64,000 nucleotides of DNA from NCBI RefSeq assembly GCF_004328625.1, contig NZ_CP032229.1, forward strand, positions 2,108,001-2,172,000. The letters are read 5' to 3'. Shown here piece by piece: positions 48,837 through 58,526 of this stretch (its first letter is position 1; each line of letters starts with the position of its first letter). A program made the position numbers and the translations under genes. The notes beneath the pieces were generated by a model. That model was not told the DNA's origin, searched no databases, and saw only the letters and a program-made list of their open reading frames with translations. The stretch comes from Streptomyces seoulensis (lineage in GTDB: Bacteria; Actinomycetota; Actinomycetes; Streptomycetales; Streptomycetaceae).

Positions 48837-49895
48837 ATGGCGAGCATCAAGGACGTCGCCGCCGCGGCGGGTGTCTCCGTCGCCACGGTCTCGCGCGTGC
48901 TGAACGCTCATCCCTCGGTGAGCGCCGACGCGCGCTCCCGGGTCCTGGCCGCCGTGGCCGCACTGGGCTACCGGCCCAACGCCGTGGCCCGTTCCCTGCG
49001 CACCGACCAGACCCACGCCCTCGGCCTGGTGATCGGCGATGTGCTCAACCCGTACTTCACCGAGCTGGCCCGGTCGGTGGAGGAGGCGGCCCGCGCCCTC
49101 GGGTACAGCGTGATCATCGGCAACGCCGACGAGCGCCCCGATCTCCAGGACCACCACGTCCGCACCCTGCTGGACCGCCGGATCGACGGTCTGCTGGTCT
49201 CCCCGGCCCCCGGTGACTCCCCGCTGCTGCTGGACGCGGCGCGCGCGGGCACCCCGGTGGTCTTCGTGGACCGCTGGATCCCCGGCGCCGAGGTCCCGGT
49301 GGTCCGGGCCGACGGACGGCGGGCGGTACGGGATCTGGTGGCGCATCTGCATCTGCTCGGGCACCGGCGGCTCGCCATCATCGCGGGCCCGGCGGGCACC
49401 ACGACCGGCAGCGAGCGGGTGACCGCCTTCCGGGACGCGCTGGCCGCGTACGGGCTGCCGCTCACCGACGAGCTGGTCGGCCACGGCGACTTCCAGGCGG
49501 CCAGCGGACGCCGGGTCACCGAGGGCTTCCTCGACCTGCCCGAGCCGCCCGACGCGGTGTTCGCCGCCGACAACCTGATGGCACTGGGCGCGCTGGACGC
49601 GATCCGGGCGCGCGGGCTGCGGATGCCGGACGACATCGCGCTGGCCGTGTTCGACGACATCCCGTGGTTCGTGCACACCGACCCGCCGATCACCGCCATC
49701 GCCCAGCCCACCGGCGACCTCGGCCGGGCCGCCGTACGCGCCCTGGTCGACCGGATCGAGGGGCGGACCGCGGAGTCCGTGACCCTCGACGCCCGGCTGG
49801 TGGTGCGCCGCTCGTGCGGTGCGCCGGCCCCCGTACTCATCCCTCCCACGTCCCCCATGCGAAGGAGCACACCGGTGCAGAGGAGCACACCGTGA
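48837..49895 (+). CDS. rbsR: LacI-family repressor of the ribose operon
   Basis: 352 residues. HTH MASIKDVAAAAGVSVATVSR at the very N-terminus, hinge NAVARSLRTDQTHALGLVIG, then the periplasmic-binding-like domain (DVLNPYFTELARSVEEAARA, DGLLVSPAPGD, VFAADNLMALGALDAIRARG and VFDDIPWFVHTDPPITAIAQ). GGAGGTGGAG is the ribosome-binding site. The stop overlaps rbsA (GTGA). It likely binds the two operators upstream and is released by ribose or a derivative. Confidence 0.92.
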   Translation: MASIKDVAAAAGVSVATVSRVLNAHPSVSADARSRVLAAVAALGYRPNAVARSLRTDQTHALGLVIGDVLNPYFTELARSVEEAARALGYSVIIGNADERPDLQDHHVRTLLDRRIDGLLVSPAPGDSPLLLDAARAGTPVVFVDRWIPGAEVPVVRADGRRAVRDLVAHLHLLGHRRLAIIAGPAGTTTGSERVTAFRDALAAYGLPLTDELVGHGDFQAASGRRVTEGFLDLPEPPDAVFAADNLMALGALDAIRARGLRMPDDIALAVFDDIPWFVHTDPPITAIAQPTGDLGRAAVRALVDRIEGRTAESVTLDARLVVRRSCGAPAPVLIPPTSPMRRSTPVQRSTP

Positions 49896-51424
49896 GCGAT
49901 CCCGACGAACTGCTGCGCGTCGAGGGCATCCGCAAGGCATTCCCCGGTGTGGTCGCGCTGGACGGCGTCGACTTCGGCCTGCGCCGGGGCGAGGTCCATG
50001 TCCTGCTCGGCGAGAACGGCGCGGGCAAGTCCACGCTGATCAAGACCCTCTCCGGCGCCAGCCCGCCGGACTCCGGGCGCATCCTGGTCGACGGCACCGA
50101 GGTCCGGGTGCGCTCCGCGCGGGACGCGGAGGCGCTCGGGATCGCCACGATCTACCAGGAGTTCAATCTGGTCCCCGATCTGACGGTGGCCGAGAACATC
50201 TTCCTGGGCCGCCAGCCGCGCCGGTTCGGCATGGTGGACCGGGGCAGGATGGAGGCGGACGCCGAGGCCCTGCTCAAGCGGGTCGGCCTCGACGTCCACC
50301 CGCGCACCCGGGTCCGCGAACTGGGCATCGCCCGGCTGCAGATGGTGGAGATCGCCAAGGCGCTCAGCCTGGACGCCCGGGTGCTGATCATGGACGAGCC
50401 GACCGCGGTGCTCACCTCCGAGGAGGTCGGCCGGCTGTTCACGCTGGTGCGCTCGCTGCGCGCGGACGGCGTCGGCATCGTCTTCATCACCCACCACCTG
50501 GACGAGATCGCCGCGCTCGGCGACCGGGTCACCGTGATCCGGGACGGCCGCAGCGTCGGCCGGGTCCCGGCGTCCACGCCCGAGGACGAGCTGGTCCGGC
50601 TGATGGTGGGCCGTTCCATCGAGCAGCAGTACCCGCGCGAGCGCCCCGAGCGGGGCGAGCCGTTGCTCGCCGTCGAGGGGCTGACCCGGGACGGCGTCTT
50701 CCACGACGTGAGCTTCGAGGTGCGCGCCGGTGAGGTCGTCGGCATCGCCGGGCTGGTGGGCGCGGGCCGTACCGAGGTGGCGCGGGCGGTGTTCGGCGCC
50801 GACCCGTACGACGCGGGCACGGTGAAGGTGCGCGGCACCGTGCTGCGCCGGCACGACGTGGACGCGGCGCTGACCGCCGGGATCGGCCTGGTGCCCGAGG
50901 ACCGCAAGGGCCAGGGCCTGGTGCTCGACGCCTCCGTGGCGGAGAACCTGGGCCTGGTGACCCTGCGTTCGGCGAGCCGGGGCGGGCTGGTGGACCGCAA
51001 GGGCCAGCACGCGGCGGCCGGGCGGATCGCCGAGCGGCTGAACGTGCGGATGGCGGGCCTCGGCCAGCACGCGCGCACCCTGTCCGGCGGCAACCAGCAG
51101 AAGGTCGTCATCGGCAAGTGGCTGCTGGCCGACGCGCGGGTGCTGATCCTCGACGAGCCGACGCGCGGCATCGACGTCGGCGCCAAGGTCGAGATCTACC
51201 AGCTCGTCAACGAACTCACCGCGGCCGGTGCCGCCGTCCTGATGATCTCCAGCGACCTGCCCGAGGTGCTCGGCATGAGCGACCGGGTGCTGGTGATGGC
51301 CCAGGGCCGGATCGCGGGCGAACTCGACGCCGCCGAGGCCACCCAGGACGCCGTCATGTCCCTCGCCGTGGGCACCCCCACGATCGGAACCAGTAGCGAA
51401 ACGGAGGCCCCCGGTGGCCACTGA
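49892..51424 (+). CDS. rbsA: Ribose ABC transporter ATPase with two nucleotide-binding domains
   Basis: 510 residues from the GTG at 49892. The first NBD has Walker A GENGAGKST, a signature region ELGIARLQMVEIAKA and Walker B VLIMDEPTAVL. The second has a degenerate Walker A (GLVGAGRTE), signature LSGGNQQKVVIGKW and LILDEPTRGIDVGAK. This is the normal RbsA/MglA pattern, where the second site is atypical. It drives import through the fused permease downstream, whose start overlaps it by 11 bases. Confidence 0.94.
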   Translation: MSDPDELLRVEGIRKAFPGVVALDGVDFGLRRGEVHVLLGENGAGKSTLIKTLSGASPPDSGRILVDGTEVRVRSARDAEALGIATIYQEFNLVPDLTVAENIFLGRQPRRFGMVDRGRMEADAEALLKRVGLDVHPRTRVRELGIARLQMVEIAKALSLDARVLIMDEPTAVLTSEEVGRLFTLVRSLRADGVGIVFITHHLDEIAALGDRVTVIRDGRSVGRVPASTPEDELVRLMVGRSIEQQYPRERPERGEPLLAVEGLTRDGVFHDVSFEVRAGEVVGIAGLVGAGRTEVARAVFGADPYDAGTVKVRGTVLRRHDVDAALTAGIGLVPEDRKGQGLVLDASVAENLGLVTLRSASRGGLVDRKGQHAAAGRIAERLNVRMAGLGQHARTLSGGNQQKVVIGKWLLADARVLILDEPTRGIDVGAKVEIYQLVNELTAAGAAVLMISSDLPEVLGMSDRVLVMAQGRIAGELDAAEATQDAVMSLAVGTPTIGTSSETEAPGGH

Positions 51425-53366
51425 CACCCTCAAGAGCCGGGCGGACTCCGGCAGTTCCACGGCGGGCGGCTTCGGCCGGCTGCTGCTCGACAACGGCGCG
51501 CTGACCGCGCTGATCGTCCTCGTCATAGCCCTGTCGGTGCTGTCGGGCGACTTCCTGACCACCGACAACCTGCTCAACATCGGTGTGCAGGCCGCCGTGA
51601 CGGCGATCCTCGCCTTCGGTGTGACCTTCGTGATCGTCTCGGCGGGCATCGACCTGTCGGTGGGCTCGGTGGCCGCGCTGTCGGCGACCGTGCTGGCCTG
51701 GAGCGCCACGTCGCACGGCGTTCCGGTCGCCCTCGCGGTGGTCCTGGCGCTCGCCACGGGCATCGCGGCTGGCCTGGTCAACGGCTTCCTGACGGCGTAC
51801 GGGAAGCTGCCGCCGTTCATCGCGACGCTGGCCATGCTGTCGGTGGCGCGCGGTCTGTCGCTGGTGATCTCCGGGGGCGTGCCGATCCCGTTCCCGGACT
51901 CCGTCTCCCACCTCGGGGACACCCTCGGCAACTGGCTGCCGGTGCCGGTGCTGGTCATGGTGGTGATGGGGCTGCTCGCGGCGTTCGTGCTGGGGCGGAC
52001 CTACATCGGCCGGTCGATGTACGCGATCGGCGGCAACGAGGAGGCCGCACGCCTGTCCGGCCTGCGGGTGAAGCGGCAGAAGCTCGCCGTGTACGCGCTG
52101 TCCGGTGTGTTCGCGGCCGTCGCCGGTGTGGTGCTGGCCTCCCGGCTCTCCTCGGCGCAGCCGCAGGCCGCCGACGGCTACGAGCTGGACGCCATCGCGG
52201 CAGTCGTCATCGGCGGAGCCTCGCTGGCGGGCGGCACCGGCAAGGCGTCGGGCACCCTGATCGGCGCGCTGATCCTCGCGGTGCTGCGCAACGGCCTCAA
52301 CCTGCTCTCCGTCTCGGCGTTCTGGCAGCAGGTCGTGATCGGTGTGGTCATCGCGCTGGCCGTGCTGCTGGACACCGTGCGCCGCAAGGCCGGGACGACC
52401 CCGGCGGCGGCCGGTACCGGTGGCGGGAACCGGGGCAAGCAGGCGGCGACGTACGGGCTCGCGGCCGTGGTGACGGTGGCGATCGTCGGCGCGACCTCCT
52501 TCCTGCACAGCGGCTCGGCTTCCGCGAACCCCAAGCTGGGTCTGTCGCTGTCGACGCTGAACAACCCGTTCTTCGTGCAGATCCGGGACGGCGCCCAGGC
52601 GGAGGCGAAGAAGCGGGGCGTGGACCTCACCGTCACCGACGCCCGCGACGACGCCTCCCAGCAGGCCGACCAGTTGCAGAACTTCACCAGCTCCGGCTAC
52701 GGCGCGGTCATCGTCAACCCGGTGGACTCCGACGCGGCCGGCAACTCGGTGAAGGCCGCGGGGAAGGCCGACATCCCGGTGATCGCGGTGGACCGGGGGG
52801 TCAACAAGGCGAAGGTGGCCGCGCTGGTCGCCTCCGACAACGTGGCCGGCGGCGAGCTGGCCGCGAAGACGGTCGCGGAGAAGCTCGGCGGCAAGGGCCG
52901 GATCGTGGTCCTCCAGGGCCAGGCGGGCACCTCCGCCGCGCGTGAGCGGGCCGAGGGCTTCGCCAAGGGGCTCAAGCAGTTCCCCGGCATCAAGGTGCTG
53001 GCCCAGCAGCCGGCCGACTTCGACCGGGCCAAGGGTCTGGACGTGATGTCCAACCTGCTCCAGGCCCACCCCGACGTGCAGGGCGTCATCGCGGCCAACG
53101 ACGAGATGGCCCTCGGCGCGATCAAGGCGCTCGGCGCCAAGGCGGGCAGGTCCGTGCAGGTCGTCGGCTTCGACGGCACCCCGGACGGACTGAAGGCGGT
53201 CAAGGACGGCAGTCTGTACGCGTCGGTGGCGCAGCAGCCGACCCAGCTCGGCCGGATCGCCGTCACCAACGCTCTCAAGGCGCTGGACGGCGGCAAGGTG
53301 GCACCGATGGTGAAGGTGCCGGTGAAGGTCGTCACCCGCGAGAACGTGGCCGGCTTCACCGGCTGA
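51414..53366 (+). CDS. rbsCB: Fused ribose permease and ribose-binding protein (RbsC-RbsB)
   Basis: 650 residues from the GTG at 51414 with GGAGG upstream. Residues about 1-325 are an RbsC-type permease: FVIVSAGIDLSVGSVAALSA, GLVNGFLTAYGKLPPFIATL, YAIGGNEEAARLSGLRVKRQ and IGGASLAGGTGKASGTLIGA. After a Gly/Ala linker, one membrane helix (TYGLAAVVTVAIVGATSFLH) leads to an RbsB-type binding protein (about 375-650): LSLSTLNNPFFVQIRDGAQA, VIVNPVDSDAAGNSV, VASDNVAGGELAAK and VVGFDGTPDGLKAVKDG. The binding domain is thus tethered to the permease and should face outside. No lipoprotein signal is needed. Confidence 0.93.
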   Translation: MATDTLKSRADSGSSTAGGFGRLLLDNGALTALIVLVIALSVLSGDFLTTDNLLNIGVQAAVTAILAFGVTFVIVSAGIDLSVGSVAALSATVLAWSATSHGVPVALAVVLALATGIAAGLVNGFLTAYGKLPPFIATLAMLSVARGLSLVISGGVPIPFPDSVSHLGDTLGNWLPVPVLVMVVMGLLAAFVLGRTYIGRSMYAIGGNEEAARLSGLRVKRQKLAVYALSGVFAAVAGVVLASRLSSAQPQAADGYELDAIAAVVIGGASLAGGTGKASGTLIGALILAVLRNGLNLLSVSAFWQQVVIGVVIALAVLLDTVRRKAGTTPAAAGTGGGNRGKQAATYGLAAVVTVAIVGATSFLHSGSASANPKLGLSLSTLNNPFFVQIRDGAQAEAKKRGVDLTVTDARDDASQQADQLQNFTSSGYGAVIVNPVDSDAAGNSVKAAGKADIPVIAVDRGVNKAKVAALVASDNVAGGELAAKTVAEKLGGKGRIVVLQGQAGTSAARERAEGFAKGLKQFPGIKVLAQQPADFDRAKGLDVMSNLLQAHPDVQGVIAANDEMALGAIKALGAKAGRSVQVVGFDGTPDGLKAVKDGSLYASVAQQPTQLGRIAVTNALKALDGGKVAPMVKVPVKVVTRENVAGFTG

Positions 53367-53396
53367 CCGCGCCTCACCTCTTCGTAGGGAGCCTTG

Positions 53397-54326
53397 ATGT
53401 ACGACTACGACCTGCTGGTCGTGGGGTCCGCCAACGCCGATCTGGTGGTCGGCGTGGAGCGGCGGCCGGGTGCCGGGGAGACGGTGCTCGGCGGTGACCT
53501 GGCCGTCCACCCGGGCGGCAAGGGCGCCAACCAGGCGGTCGCCGCCGCCCGCCTCGGCGCCCGTACGGCGCTGCTGGCGCGGGTCGGCGACGACGGCCAC
53601 GGCCGGCTGCTGCGGGACTCGCTCCGCTCGGCCGGGGTGGACACGGCGGCGGTGCTGACCGGCGGGGCGCCGACCGGGGTCGCGCTGATCACCGTCGACC
53701 CGTCCGGGGACAACAGCATCGTGGTCTCCCCCGGCGCCAACGCCCGCCTCACCGAGGACGACGTGCGGGCGGAGGTGCTGGGCGCGGCAAGGGTGGTGTC
53801 GGCTCAACTGGAGATCCCGCCGGCGACGGTCGCGGCCGTGGTGCGGGCGCTGCCCGAGGGCACCCGGTTCGTGCTGAACCCGTCCCCGCCGCGCCCGCTG
53901 CCCGGCGAGGTGCTGGCCGCCTGCGATCCGCTGGTGGTCAACGAGCACGAGGCGCGGGTGCTGCTCGGTGACGAGGAGACTGGCGGGACGGGCGAGCCCG
54001 GTGAAGTCCCGGCCGACCCGGCCGACTGGGCACGGCGCCTGCTGGCCCTCGGCCCGCGTTCGGTGGTGGTGACGCTGGGCGCCGAGGGCGCGCTGGTCTG
54101 CGACGCCTCGGGCGTGCGGGCGGTGCCGTCGGTGGCGGTGGCCGCCGTGGACACCACGGGTGCCGGGGACGCGTTCACGGCCGCGCTCGCCTGGCGGCTG
54201 GGCGCGGGCGAGGAGCTGCCGGTGGCGGCGGCCTACGCGGCCCGGGTGGGCGCGGCGGCGGTGACCCGGCGCGGGGCGCAGGAGTCGTACCCGACGGCGG
54301 CGGAGGTCGCGGCGCTGGACGCCTGA
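53397..54326 (+). CDS. rbsK: Ribokinase
   Basis: 309 residues from the ATG at 53397. PfkB family: LVVGSANADLVVGVERRPGA, GGKGANQAVAAARLGARTAL (signature 1), then VAAVDTTGAGDAFTAALAWR (signature 2, catalytic Asp). GETVLGGDLAVHPGGKGAN is typical of RbsK. It phosphorylates ribose to ribose-5-phosphate after import. No rbsD mutarotase accompanies it. An 18-bp hairpin ends the operon. Confidence 0.94.
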   Translation: MYDYDLLVVGSANADLVVGVERRPGAGETVLGGDLAVHPGGKGANQAVAAARLGARTALLARVGDDGHGRLLRDSLRSAGVDTAAVLTGGAPTGVALITVDPSGDNSIVVSPGANARLTEDDVRAEVLGAARVVSAQLEIPPATVAAVVRALPEGTRFVLNPSPPRPLPGEVLAACDPLVVNEHEARVLLGDEETGGTGEPGEVPADPADWARRLLALGPRSVVVTLGAEGALVCDASGVRAVPSVAVAAVDTTGAGDAFTAALAWRLGAGEELPVAAAYAARVGAAAVTRRGAQESYPTAAEVAALDA

Positions 54327-54335
54327 GAAAGTTTC

Positions 54336-54376
54336 GAGGGGGCGTCCCCGGTCTCATCGACCGGGGACGCCCCCTC
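54336..54376 (+). terminator. 18-bp hairpin ending the ribose operon
   Basis: GAGGGGGCGTCCCCGGTC pairs perfectly with GACCGGGGACGCCCCCTC around TCATC, 9 bases past the rbsK stop, followed by a weak T-tract (GGCTTTCC). Confidence 0.85.
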
Positions 54377-54503
54377 GGCTTTCCCCCTGCGTGCCGGAGC
54401 TTCGCAATCCCCCCACGGAATTCCCCCCGAAGCCCTGACGCGTAGTACGACACGGGATGGGGGCGAAGGGTTGTACGCCCGGGAGCGGTTTTTTCGCGGG
54501 CTC

Positions 54504-56345
54504 CTAGTAGCTCAGTCCGTACCCCAGGGGATACAGCTCCTTCGCCGGGTCGTCCGCACGTGCGATCGGCACCGGGAGCTTGCCGCGTGGCTTCACGCGG
54601 CCCGCGATGACCCGTGCGGCGGCGCGGAGTTCGACGTCGGTCCAGCAGTAGGCGGCCAGGTGCGCCTTGACCTCCGTGAGCTGGGCGATGTCGTACGGGT
54701 TGCGGATCGCCAGCGCGACGACCGGACGGCCGGTGGCCAACAGCCTTTGGGCCAGCGTGCGTTGGGAGCTGGACGCCGTGACGTTGTACGTGGCCACGAC
54801 GACCGCGTCGGCGTCCTGGGCGGCGGTGACCGCCTTGGTGATGGCGTCCGCCGTGGGGGCGGTGCCGGTGGACAACGCCGTTGCCGTGAAGCCCAGTCCG
54901 TTCAGCGCGGCGGCCAGGACGCCGGTGGGCGGGCCGGTGGTGCCGGACGGGGAGGCCGGGTCGGCGCCGACGACCAGGACCCTCGGCTGCCTGCGCCGGT
55001 CCAGCGGGAGCAGCCGGCCCTCGTTGGCCAGCAGGGTGGTGGTGCGGTCGGCGATGTGGTCGGCGGCGGCGAGGTGCTGCTTGTTGCCGACGGTCCGGTC
55101 GACGCCGGCGCGGGTGACGCGGGTGCCCTGGAAGAGACCGAGCCGCGCCTTCATGCGCAGGATGCGGAGAACCGATTCCTCGATACGGGCCTCGGTCAGC
55201 TCGCCGTTGCGGACGGCGGCCAGCACCGCGTTGTAGGCCACCTCCATCGAGGGCGGGTTGAGCAGCTGGTCCACCCCGGCCTTGAGCGCGAGCACCGGCA
55301 CCCGGTCGTCGCCGTACTTGGTGCGGACGCCCTCCATGCCGAGGGAGTCGGTGATGACCACGCCGTCGTAGCCGAGTTCGCCGCGCAGGATGCCGGTGAC
55401 GATGGGGTGGGAGAGGGTGGCGGGGTCGCCGGAGGGGTCGAGCGCGGGGAACTGGATGTGCGCGGTCATCACCGAGTCGATTCCCGCGGCGACGGCGGCC
55501 CGGAACGGCACCGCGTCCAGGGTGTCCCACTGCTCCCGGCTGTGCGTGATGACGGGCAGGCCGGTGTGGCTGTCGACGGCGGTGTCGCCGTGGCCCGGGA
55601 AGTGCTTGGCGGTGGCCGCGACCCCGGCCGCCTGGTAGCCCTTCACCTCGGCCGCCACCAGGGTGCCGACGAGGGCCGGGTCGGCACCGAAGGACCGTAC
55701 GCCGATGACCGGGTTGGCCGGGTTGACGTTGACGTCGGCATCCGGCGCGTAGTCCTGGTTGACGCCCATCGCGCGCAGCTCGGTGCCGGAGATGCGGCCG
55801 GCGGTGCGGACGTCGGTGCGGGAGCGGCCGGCGGCCAGTGCCATGGCGCCGGGGAGCAGGGTGGCGGGCTTGCCGATCCGGCAGACGGCGCCGTGCTCCT
55901 GGTCGGTGGCGATGAGCATGGGCAGCCCGCGCGGGCGGGTCAGGGACGAGCGCTGGATGCCGTTGGAGAGGTCGGCGATCTGGTGCGGGTCGCGGGTGTT
56001 GTGCGCCCAGGTGAAGTAGATGATGCCGCCGACCCGGTACCGCTCGATCAGCTCGTCGGCGGTGCGGACGCCGAGTTCCGCCAGGTTGGCGTCGATGTCC
56101 GCCTGGTCGGGGGCGGTGGCGGAGTGGCCGTAGATCCGGGAGACGAAGAGCTGGCCGGCCTTCTCCTCCAGCGTCATCCGGGCGATGACCGCGCGCAGCG
56201 CCGCGTCGTCCGGGGTGGCGGCGTGGGCCGTGCCGGAGGCGGCGGGGACGGCGAGCGCGGCGCCGAGGCCGGCCGCGCCGGCGAACAGGGAGCGTCTGGA
56301 GGGTCCCGCGGTGTTTCCCGTGCTTCCCGTGCTGGTGTGGTGCAC
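54504..56345 (-). CDS. Tat-secreted GH3 glycoside hydrolase (NagZ-like beta-N-acetylhexosaminidase)
   Basis: 613 residues from the GTG at 56345. Twin-arginine signal SRRSLFAGAAGLGAALAVPA. GH3 barrel: ARMTLEEKAGQLFVSRIYGH, LIATDQEHGAVCRIG, MGVNQDYAPDADVNVNPANP, the NagZ-type KHFPGHGDTAVDSHTGLPVI and nucleophile Asp in YDGVVITDSLGMEGV. The C-terminal half is the GH3 alpha/beta sandwich (RVLVVGADPASPSG...). The KHFPGHGDT loop points to N-acetylglucosaminidase activity, perhaps on cell-wall or chitin fragments outside the cell. Confidence 0.9.
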   Translation of the reverse strand: MHHTSTGSTGNTAGPSRRSLFAGAAGLGAALAVPAASGTAHAATPDDAALRAVIARMTLEEKAGQLFVSRIYGHSATAPDQADIDANLAELGVRTADELIERYRVGGIIYFTWAHNTRDPHQIADLSNGIQRSSLTRPRGLPMLIATDQEHGAVCRIGKPATLLPGAMALAAGRSRTDVRTAGRISGTELRAMGVNQDYAPDADVNVNPANPVIGVRSFGADPALVGTLVAAEVKGYQAAGVAATAKHFPGHGDTAVDSHTGLPVITHSREQWDTLDAVPFRAAVAAGIDSVMTAHIQFPALDPSGDPATLSHPIVTGILRGELGYDGVVITDSLGMEGVRTKYGDDRVPVLALKAGVDQLLNPPSMEVAYNAVLAAVRNGELTEARIEESVLRILRMKARLGLFQGTRVTRAGVDRTVGNKQHLAAADHIADRTTTLLANEGRLLPLDRRRQPRVLVVGADPASPSGTTGPPTGVLAAALNGLGFTATALSTGTAPTADAITKAVTAAQDADAVVVATYNVTASSSQRTLAQRLLATGRPVVALAIRNPYDIAQLTEVKAHLAAYCWTDVELRAAARVIAGRVKPRGKLPVPIARADDPAKELYPLGYGLSY

Positions 56346-56467
56346 GTGCGCCCCTTCCGAAGGAGAGAACCGCTGAAGGAAACTTTCGGAAGTCACCAAT
56401 ATCCGGGAAGTTTCTTTCCGTCAAGGGAACTCACGGGCCGTCACCCGTCGCGTCCGGAATCGGCGAA

Positions 56468-56496
56468 GGGGGCGCCGGACGAAACCCGGCGCCCCC
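56468..56496. terminator. Hairpin after the S37-type peptidase gene
   Basis: GGGGGCGCCGG pairs perfectly with CCGGCGCCCCC around 7 bases, 14 bases past the peptidase stop and ahead of the GH3 gene's start side. Confidence 0.75.
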
Positions 56497-56509
56497 TCCC
56501 CCGCCTCAC

Positions 56510-57943
56510 CTACGGGCGCAGCGCGGGCTCGCGCTCCACGTCCCGTACGTCCAGCCTGCTGTCGAACCGGGCCAGCGGCTCGGCCGCCGACGGGTCGGCC
56601 TGGACCGCCGGGGACGCCACCCCGGCCCACTTGAGGATGCGGGCGGTGGCGAAGGCCCGCTCGTCGGCGACGAGCCCGGCGACGTTCGCGCCGTGGTTCA
56701 TGCCGGGCGCGGTGAACACGTACGCGTCACGGGCGCCCGCGCCGGGGCGGAACCGCTCCGAGCCCCAGGGGTCGTTCTGCCCGTACACCCAGAGCATGTG
56801 CCGGGCGTCGTGCCGGACCCAGTGGTCCACGTCCCGCATGGCGCCCTGCTGGAAGCGCATCGGGATGGAGCGGGGCACGAAGTTGCGCGGCGGCTGGTAG
56901 CCGTAGCGGATCAGCTTCCGCTCGATGTGCGGGAAGTGGATGGTGGGCGCGCCGAGCTGGGTGCCCGCCTGGTAGTAGTACGGCGTGTACTGCTCCAGGC
57001 CCTGGTCGGTGTAGGCGGAGAAGCCGGAGATGGTGTCGACCGAGTCCCAGATCGCGTCGTCGGTCGCGGTGGCCGCGCCGGACGGGACGGAGTCGCAGTC
57101 GGCCAGGCCGCTGTACTGCCAGAAGCCCCACACGTAGTCCAGGACCACGGCCTCGTACGCCTTGTCCAGGGAGCCGATGGTGGTGAAGGTGTAGCCGTTG
57201 TCGGCGGCGTACTGGGCGTACTTCTTCTCCAGCGGCTCGCGACGGACGAGCGCCTCGCGCTGGACGGCGTTCAGCTTGTCGCGGCACTCCTTGGTGCCGA
57301 CGCGCTCGAAGAAGCGGTCGTAGGCCGAGTCCTCGTCGTTCACCACGTCGTTGGGGGCGACGTAGGCGACCACGCCGTCCATGTCGCGGGGGTAGAAGCG
57401 CTCGTAGTAGGTGGCCGTCATGCCGCCCTTGGAGCCGCCGGTGGCCAGCCAGTTGGCGGAGTACAGCGGCTTCAGCGCCTGGTACACGGCGTGCTGGTCG
57501 CTCGCCGCCTGCCAGATGTCCAGCTTGGACCAGTCGGCCGGGGCCGGGCGGGACGGGGTGAAGAAGCGGTACTCCAGCGAGACCTGGTTGCCGTCCACGA
57601 TCTGGGTGGGCTCGCGGCGGGACGGCGTGGTGGAGACGTTGTAGCCGCCGGTGTAGAAGACGGTCGGGCGACTGGTGTCCTTGTGCAGCACGGTGATCCG
57701 CTGCTGGAAGGTGCCCCGGTCCGGGTGCCGGTGGTCGACCGGCTGGGTGAAGTTCAGGACGAAGTAGCGGTAGCCGGTGTACGGCTTCTCCTCCACCAGG
57801 CTGATGCCGGGTATCGCCAGCAGCCGGTCCTTGATGTCCGTGGGTGCCGGCGGTGCGGTGGTGGCCGCCCCCGCTGTGCCCGCCGTGCCCAGTGTGCCGA
57901 TGAGCACCGTGAGCGCCAGCAGCCATCTCAGCGCCTTGCGCAT
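56510..57943 (-). CDS. Secreted S37-family (PS-10 type) tripeptidyl aminopeptidase
   Basis: 477 residues from the ATG at 57943 (a GTG lies two codons upstream). Signal peptide MRKALRWLLALTVLIGTLGT...AGA. The nucleophile is in NWLATGGSKGGMTATYYERF. Further conserved pieces are FVLNFTQPVDHRHPDRGTFQ, VFYTGGYNVS, WVYGQNDPWGSERF (acid) and APGMNHGANVAGL (His). This is the PS-10/S37 serine peptidase pattern of Streptomyces, acting on N-termini of peptides outside the cell. Family assignment is from memory. Confidence 0.88.
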   Translation of the reverse strand: MRKALRWLLALTVLIGTLGTAGTAGAATTAPPAPTDIKDRLLAIPGISLVEEKPYTGYRYFVLNFTQPVDHRHPDRGTFQQRITVLHKDTSRPTVFYTGGYNVSTTPSRREPTQIVDGNQVSLEYRFFTPSRPAPADWSKLDIWQAASDQHAVYQALKPLYSANWLATGGSKGGMTATYYERFYPRDMDGVVAYVAPNDVVNDEDSAYDRFFERVGTKECRDKLNAVQREALVRREPLEKKYAQYAADNGYTFTTIGSLDKAYEAVVLDYVWGFWQYSGLADCDSVPSGAATATDDAIWDSVDTISGFSAYTDQGLEQYTPYYYQAGTQLGAPTIHFPHIERKLIRYGYQPPRNFVPRSIPMRFQQGAMRDVDHWVRHDARHMLWVYGQNDPWGSERFRPGAGARDAYVFTAPGMNHGANVAGLVADERAFATARILKWAGVASPAVQADPSAAEPLARFDSRLDVRDVEREPALRP

Positions 57944-58030
57944 GCGCACTCTCCCCTGTGAGACAGATGTCCGCCGGAAGCTATCCGAGCAACTGCTCTC
58001 ACACCAGAGGGGGTTGGCCGCTCCGCGCGA

Positions 58031-58420
58031 TCAGCACAGAATCCAGCCGGAGGCCACGGCGCCCCGGCCGGCCGCTCCGCGCACCCGCACGCACCGGTGC
58101 CCGGCATGCACGGTCACCGGCCCGGCGTGGTGCTTGTAGTGGCCCCGGTCGGTCACCGGCCGGTTGCCCCGCGCCTGCACGCTGACCAGCAGGATGCCGG
58201 AGCCGGGCTTCTTGGGGACGGTGGTCGCGCACACGAAGCCGTTGCTCCGGTAGAGGTGGACGGTGCCGGTCAGGAAGGGCAGCGTCCGCACCTCACGCCC
58301 CGCGCACCGCCCCACGGCCGCCGCCTGGGCGGTGCCGGGGGCCGCGAGGGCGAACACCCCGGACAGGGAGAGCGCGGCCGTGCCGAGTGCCGCCCACCGC
58401 CGTATCGCCCCACCGTCCAC
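58031..58420 (-). CDS. Small secreted SH3-like protein
   Basis: 129 residues from the GTG at 58420, with GGAAGGA 6 bases upstream. Signal peptide RRWAALGTAALSLSGVFALA ... GTAQA. The mature part is about 90 residues, beta-rich and with four cysteines (VGRCAGRE, NGFVCATTV, HRCVRVR, SGWILC), which could form two disulfides. Such small basic secreted Streptomyces proteins have no known function. Monocistronic. Confidence 0.75.
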   Translation of the reverse strand: MDGGAIRRWAALGTAALSLSGVFALAAPGTAQAAAVGRCAGREVRTLPFLTGTVHLYRSNGFVCATTVPKKPGSGILLVSVQARGNRPVTDRGHYKHHAGPVTVHAGHRCVRVRGAAGRGAVASGWILC

Positions 58421-58526
58421 CGCTCGTCCTTCCCCGCCCCATGGGCACACTTTTGCGATCTACGTACTGATGTACGGACGCTTCGGATGTGCCGGATGGT
58501 TGCGCGGACCCCGGCGATCACGCCCC

